Below are positions 59,501 through 64,000 of a stretch of 64,000 nt of DNA, piece by piece; position 1 is the stretch's first letter, and each line of letters opens with the position of its first letter. The DNA is from Calliphora vicina (lineage: Eukaryota; Arthropoda; Insecta; Diptera; Calliphoridae), in assembly GCF_958450345.1 (NCBI RefSeq), contig NC_088780.1, positions 167,196,726 through 167,260,725 on the forward strand, given 5' to 3'. The notes beneath the pieces were generated by a model. That model was not told the origin of the DNA, made no database searches, and saw only the letters and a program-made list of their open reading frames with translations. Both the position numbers and the translations under genes were made by a program.

Positions 59501-59699
59501 TTGTAACTAAAACAATTAGAAAACCCAAGGCACAGTAACGTATTTTCCAAAAAATTTTAAAAATTCTTATCATTTTACTAAAACTTAAACGACCAGCATA
59601 TTGACTGCCTGCAGTTATGTTATTTTCCCCTTTTTACTAATCAGTCTAAATAATTTTTGATAGATACCAGTATTACAAATCCAAGTCGTATGCAACTGA

Positions 59700-60161
59700 T
59701 TAATTGTTGTTGTTTTTGTTGGACAAAGCATTCATTATTATACTACTTTGCCAGGGTTCTGGTTTCAATTTATCCACAACCGACCAAAAGTTGGGTGAAC
59801 TAATGACGTCATCAATTAAAGTGTGCTTTTGCCGATAAAACACTTTTCTCGCCCCCTTGGGCTGTAAATGGCGATAATTGTTTTCGAGCACCTCACCATG
59901 ACTGTCGGACAGTGAACGGAAACGTTTCATTTGGGCATGAGAAATATTAATCACTTGTGGAAAAACAATCCATTGAACGGCCTGTGAACAGGGTGGTGTG
60001 GTCAAAGAGCCTTGATATGTATAAAACTCCAAAGGAGACATGTCACCAAACAGTTCGGACAATGTGAAGTTTGCAATTTGTGATGAATGACTGAATTCCT
60101 TGATGCCAACCAGAGAATCAATAATATGTTCCAAGCCCTTGAAGGCAGTTAGTTGAGTTGG
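59700..60161 (-). CDS. Alpha-carbonic anhydrase, terminal exon
   Basis: This exon codes the last 153 residues of a zinc enzyme that interconverts CO2 and bicarbonate. It starts after an acceptor reading TTATTTTACAG and is in phase 0 with the exon before it. Residues 41-60 give MSPLEFYTYQGSLTTPPCSQ: the Thr-Thr pair (T54-T55) corresponds to T198/T199 of human CA2, which orient the zinc-bound hydroxide. The cysteine after PP is the one that forms a disulfide in secreted family members. QWIVFPQVINIS and the closing NNYRHLQPKGARKVFYR motif follow. A further ~40 residues, ending in an asparagine run, extend past the usual fold. NFT (residues 31-33) is a possible N-glycosylation site, which suits an extracellular or luminal enzyme. 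TAA stop at 59702-59700. Which fly paralogue it is cannot be told from sequence alone. Confidence 0.93.
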   Translation of the reverse strand, partial: PTQLTAFKGLEHIIDSLVGIKEFSHSSQIANFTLSELFGDMSPLEFYTYQGSLTTPPCSQAVQWIVFPQVINISHAQMKRFRSLSDSHGEVLENNYRHLQPKGARKVFYRQKHTLIDDVISSPNFWSVVDKLKPEPWQSSIIMNALSNKNNNN

Positions 60162-60233
60162 CTGTAAAATAAATGCAAATTAAATTAACGAAATCACTTG
60201 TGTGTGTGTGTATATGAGAGTGTGTTAGTAAAC
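60162..60233 (-). other. 72-bp GT-AG intron in the carbonic anhydrase gene
   Basis: On the minus strand it runs from GTTTAC to TTTTACAG and contains a CA-repeat patch (60200-60212 region). Removing it joins YHVK to PTQLTAFKGLEHI in frame. The length is typical of short fly introns. Confidence 0.9.
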
Positions 60234-60617
60234 CTTAACATGATAGAAAACAGCCAATACAGCTAAACCATCTGTATGCTTTTTGGCCTCCTCAACTGTT
60301 TGATATTTTGTATTGCGATGCAATATGTGCATTTCCATGGAGTAGCGTTGATTGTCAATGACATGTTCAGAGCCATGAGTATCCTTGGAGCCCCAATGAA
60401 AGTGCACAGACTCTGTGATGAAACGGCCATCCAACAGCAAGCCACCGGAGATGGTGGGCAAGAATCTATCGTATATTTGCCATAAACTGTCCATATAACC
60501 ATCGGGCTTGGGCAATTGTAAATTGGCAGTATGGCCATTGTTGGACACTACAACGTCTTTGTAAGTTAGATTGTAGTTTAGAAATCGTAGGGCGGGTATG
60601 TCTGTGGAGAATACAGC
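60234..60617 (-). CDS. Alpha-carbonic anhydrase, internal exon with the zinc site
   Basis: Codes 128 residues starting AVFSTDIPALRF after an acceptor ATGTTTTAG with a pyrimidine-rich tract. In order: NNGHTANLQL (residues 26-35), whose histidine matches the proton-shuttle H64; ESVHFHWG (69-76) with the first two zinc histidines (H94/H96 equivalents); GSEH (82-85) with the E106 equivalent; and EMHILH (95-100) with the third zinc histidine (H119 equivalent). All active-site residues visible in this segment are present, so an active enzyme is predicted. The exon ends ...YHVK at a GTTTAC donor. The N-terminal exon, expected to hold the signal peptide and the W-x-Y / GP-x-x-W / QSPI region, is not seen in the remaining 3.4 kb and presumably lies beyond the right edge of the window. 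NLT at 16-18 is a possible glycosylation site. The gene is therefore partial here. Confidence 0.94.
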
Positions 60618-60954
60618 CTAAAACATGGAACAAAAAAGGAAATTGTTATTAATTATTTGACGGAAATGACAATGACATTAATAATAACAAGTATTTTATC
60701 TCTTTAAAGTTTATATTGATTAATAGTTAATGACTTTGACGTCACATTAAATTGATGTTAATTTCAGTTTAATATAGATGACACCCAGATAGGTAAACCC
60801 AAGTCTTTTGTCATAAACCTAATTCATATTGTCATGTATTTTGTTATTGAATGTCACATATGAGTGGAAGGAGATAAATTCTGTTTGTTTTTTTCATTGA
60901 AAATTCTCTCTCCTTCTCTTCTATGAATTTATTCTCTGGCATTTAAGTTTTTTG

Positions 60955-61119
60955 CATAGAGCGGAAACTAGAAAAAAACTCAAACAAAAAATTACTCAAA
61001 ATAATTACACATACGAGTGTTGTTTTTGTTTTCACATAGTTTTTTTTTACTAATATATTCTCACCACTGAGTTAGGTCTTTGACAGGAGAGTTTCCGTTC
61101 TATGTATATTTTCTCTATG
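60955..61119. mobile_element. CATAGAG MITE, copy 2
   Basis: Reverse complement of the 30.4-kb copy: CATAGAGCGGAAACTAG at the left, CCGTTCTATGTATATTTTCT then CTATG at the right. A TTAGGTTTTTGACAA segment present in the other copies is missing. The outer 8-10 bp of the left end are gone, and no target duplication is seen. Confidence 0.8.
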
Positions 61120-61888
61120 GTTTTTTGTTTAAACTCATGTATATTATTTGTCACTATTGTTGTATTTATATTTGTATTAATTTGTCGTATTATCAGATTT
61201 ACATGTCAATCAATAAGTGAGTTTTTGTTAGTTTGTGTGTTTATTTTTTTGTCGATCTAAATTCTCTGATAAGCACTACTTGACACTTTTTGATTCGTTT
61301 CAAGTGCTTTGATTGTAGTTTTTTGTTGTCGATTTGTTTGATTAATTATTTGTTGTTTTGCCACTGCTGATAATTATTTATGTTTAAACAATTGTTTGCT
61401 TTATATGGGTGTTTATGTGGGTTTATTTAGTGTTGAGTATTTAACGCCTTTAGACAGTTAATTATTTAATAATGCGAACTAAATTCGCTAATGGATCATA
61501 ATATGATATTACAGAATATTTGCATATAAAGGGTTGGTTTGTTGTAATAACTTATTTATTTTTTTATAAATAGGTTGCTAGTGTTCTTAGCCTTATGTAA
61601 CGGCAATCATAAAAAAATGTTCAGCCCTTTAACCGAATTTGATTGATGGTTTTTAGAATAAACTTGCCTGATAAATCAGAACGATTTTCAGAACAAAGAA
61701 TTTTACTTTTGCCAATACTATTTATATTTTTGTATAAACAGGACGAAATGTACATGACCTTATAACTTTGACGGGCGCCTTATTCAGATTTACAATAAAC
61801 CATTGACTCAACATTTTGTGTATACTTTTTCAGCAATCTGTTTTGCTTTTAGACTATTCAATTTAATATAATTTCTATAATACAACCA

Positions 61889-62463
61889 CAGAGAAACACA
61901 CATAGAGAGGAAACTAGAAAAAAAATCAAACAAAACAATTAAAAGAGCCTTCACCAAATTTTGGTTACCAAAAAATTTTATATATATTTAGATAAACACA
62001 ATTAAATTTTTTTCTTAAAAATTTTTAATATCAATTTTTTTAAACATTTTTTTTAAAAATTTATTAGTGAAAAAAAAATTTAAGAGAAAAAAAATTTTGG
62101 TGAAAAAAAATTCAGGTTGCTACAGCCTTATATACATCGTTGCAATGGACTTTGATATATTTATCATAGGATATCCATATTGTTTATATTAATGACTTAG
62201 TAATCCAGATATAGAATAAAAGTAGGCCAAAAATAGAGGTTGTCCCGGTAATTTCCTTTTCTGGACCATTTGTGGGTCGATTTTCACGGTTTTAAATCGC
62301 AACCGAGCCGGGAGAATTCCCTATTTATTGATTATCAATCATGTTTCAACATACAGATGGACAGAATATATACACTTTGTGAGGTCGTAACTTAATACAT
62401 TCTCACCACTTAGGTTTTTGACAACTGAGTTAGGTCTTTGACAGCAGAGTTTCCGATCTATGT
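61889..62463. mobile_element. CATAGAG MITE, copy 3, split by family B
   Basis: The left piece (61889-61948: CATAGAGAGGAAACTAG and following) and right piece (62390-62463: CTCACCACTTAGGTTTTTGA, CAACTGAGTTAGGTCTTTGA, CCGATCTATG) match the two ends of the 30.4-kb copy. About 100 bp of the MITE centre is absent, replaced by family B sequence. Confidence 0.75.
61950..62394. repeat. Interspersed repeat family B, copy 2
   Basis: Follows 47.6-48.1 and 49.2-49.27 kb: GGTGAAAAAAAATTCAGG, TATTAATGACTTAGTAATCC, AAAATAGAGGTTGTCCCGGT, GACCATTTGTGGGTCG, GTTTCAACATACAGATGG, ATACACTTTGTGAGGTCG. Here the LINE of copy 1 is absent. Confidence 0.8.
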
Positions 62464-62879
62464 TTAAAAAACTTTCAGTTTTACTTTAAAGCAATAAAAA
62501 TAATCACTTTATTTTTAGACTTTTCATTCAGCAAATTCAATGCATGTCTGCGATAAAATATGTCAAATTTGCCGTCAAAACTCATAAATAATGAATTGAA
62601 TTTTAAAATTTATAATAAGTAAATTTTGTACTGCATTTTGTTTATTTTCAGACTTCCGTTTAAATTCCTAAATATTTAGATAACAGCGACAAACATAAAT
62701 TAAAGGTCTATTGCTAGATATAGCTTGCTAAGCGAAAGAAATCTGTATAAGCAAATATTTAAATATGGGAGTTTTTTGTAGTTGGGATTCCCTTATTTGA
62801 TATTGAATAAAATATATCATGAATTCTTTAAGAGGGCACAAAACAAATTGTCCTTAGGTCCTTCGATTTTAATTATCTC

Positions 62880-63960
62880 CGGTAAGCACATAGTTTTAGA
62901 GTCATTTGGACACTTCCATTTTTAATTTAGGGTAAATTAACATAAGTTTGTCATTCCGTTTTTCATTTGCGACCCCACAAAGTATATGGGGCATTTCATG
63001 TCAAGTGAACCAACATTTGAAATCGATGTCTTCCCACTCGCATCCCACTAAGGGACTAAAAATATCTTAAAGGAATGGACCTAAGCTTTCTTTTGACTAC
63101 AAAAAAAGGGCCCATTTGGAAAAAAAATCGTATTTGCAAAAAAAAAGTCAAAAATTGTAAGTCTTGAGTTAAAAAATATTTATTTTGATAGATATCCCAC
63201 TCGCATCCCACTAAGCGACCAAAAGGGTCTTCAAGGATAATATCTAAGCTTTTGTTTGACCTAAAAAAAAAGATTAAAAAAGGGTCCATTTTGAAAAAAA
63301 AAGTCAACAAAGTTTTTGATTTTGCAAAAAAAGTCAAAAATTTTATGTTTTGAGTTACAAAATATTTATTTTGATAGATATCCCACTCGCATCCCACTAA
63401 GCGACCAAGTAGGTGTTCAAGGAAAATATCTAAACTTTATTTTTAGAAAAAAAAAAAATTACGTATTTTAAAAAAAAGTCAAAAAAGTTTTTGATTTCGG
63501 AAAAAAATATTAAAAATTTTTTATTTTTTTTTTAAATATTTTTTTTCGAAAGATCGAAGAAATAGCTATCTATACTATTTGGGACACATTTTGCTAAGAA
63601 CAATAGGTAATAAGTTACATGGATAAGAAAAAACCCCTGTTTGACCAAATTGTCAAAATTTTACCCCCTATAACTCAGAGAGTTCTCGACCGATGTTGTT
63701 GAAAAATTGTGTCTGAGTTACTATCCAATAGAGCTAACCTTGGTGCAAATTTCATCCCGATCGGAAGACATCGATTTCAAAAGTTGGTTCACTTGACATG
63801 AAATGCCCCATATATATTCTGAATTGTTATAGATAGCGAAGACGTCCGTCTGACCGTCTCACAGTGGTATGAGAATAAAAAAAGAGGGAAATAAATCTGT
63901 AACTTCTAAACCCTTACGCCGATTTGAATGAAATTTCATACGCGCAAAGAGGAAGTGTAG
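62880..63960. repeat. Family B fragment, inverted, split by a family C element
   Basis: The left flank GTTTGTCATTCCGTTTTTCA and GCGACCCCACAAAGTATAT and the right flank ATATATTCTG ... GACGTCCGTCTGACCGTCTC join to match 49.21-49.32 kb in reverse complement. Beyond about 63870 a different block (GTTTTGAATTTGGACCTCAT), similar to 24.72 kb, begins. Confidence 0.7.
62988..63809. mobile_element. 822-bp element with 47-bp TIRs (complete family C)
   Basis: The left end GGGGCATTTCATGTCAAGTG (then AACCAACATTTGAAATCGATGTCTTCC) is repeated in inverse at the right end with one mismatch in 47 bp. The interior has two to three ~170-bp tandem units with GATATCCCACTCGCATCCCA, CTAAGCGACC and TATCTAAGCTTT. The flanks are TA-rich (GTATAT and ATATAT), so a TA or ATAT duplication is likely. 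No transposase. This copy shows that the partial copies at 10.6 and 30 kb belong to a TIR transposon family. Confidence 0.85.
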
Positions 63961-64000
63961 TCAAGTTTTAGTTTTGAATTTGGACCTCATGAGCCCACTA

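Larger units (their letters stand above)
60618..64000 (-). other. Presumed upstream intron of carbonic anhydrase, full of repeats
   Basis: No segment here encodes the expected N-terminal carbonic anhydrase motifs. The stretch 60620-60950 and 61125-61880 is plain AT-rich DNA; the remainder is covered by the repeats listed separately. That this is intron rather than intergenic DNA is inference from the acceptor at 60618. Confidence 0.6.

Noticed and set aside
1..64000. tRNA, rRNA or other RNA genes
   Set aside because: I found no segment with tRNA A/B-box spacing plus cloverleaf pairing, and no rRNA-like GC-rich core, by eye. A tRNA or covariance-model scan would be decisive.
60620..64000. N-terminal exon of carbonic anhydrase
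   Set aside because: No minus-strand segment gave the expected W-x-Y, GP-x-x-W or QSPI motifs; the frames present are inside repeats.

Overview
The window is nuclear DNA from an insect, most likely a calyptrate fly such as a blow fly or house fly relative. It is strongly AT-rich. Its one ordinary gene is an animal-type alpha-carbonic anhydrase with short GT-AG introns. The rest is crowded with dipteran-type transposons: Tc1, irritans-like mariner, hAT, Helitron, a jockey-like LINE, a solo LTR and many MITEs. The fly placement is inference; the eukaryotic nature is read directly.

Layout. 1-24.9 kb: AT-rich DNA with no credible gene, holding a foldback-like element (0.84-1.6 kb), an interspersed repeat called family A here (4.7-5.6 kb), a Helitron-related piece carrying a 9-bp-TSD MITE (5.98-6.5 kb), a family C repeat (10.6-11.3 kb), a solo LTR (11.6-12.2 kb), several TIR elements (14.5-16.2 and 23.3-24.6 kb) and an 18-unit minisatellite that ends at a Helitron 3' terminus (18.9-19.6 kb). 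24.9-28.2 kb: two Tc1-like transposons, the first needing only one frameshift correction. 28-43 kb: more repeats, with a hAT remnant inside family A (35.7-36.5 kb) and two mariner relics. 43.05-46.68 kb: a 3.6-kb Helitron full of ~130-bp tandem units and carrying its own hAT MITE. 47.5-49.4 kb: repeat family B split by a 5'-truncated LINE whose catalytic box is deleted. 51-59.3 kb: two more mariners, a 300-bp Helitron with a matching empty site at 37 kb, and two foldback/palindromic elements. 59.49-60.62 kb: the last two coding exons of the carbonic anhydrase gene on the minus strand. 60.62-64 kb: probably its upstream intron, again full of nested repeats.

The main result is structural. At least nine insertions can be resolved by target-site duplications or by an uninterrupted paralogous copy inside the same window, giving a relative order of insertions. 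I found no operon, CRISPR array, RNA gene or clear new protein system. Nearly all other open frames are short chance frames in AT-rich DNA or lie inside repeats. Novelty of the repeat families cannot be judged without a library search.
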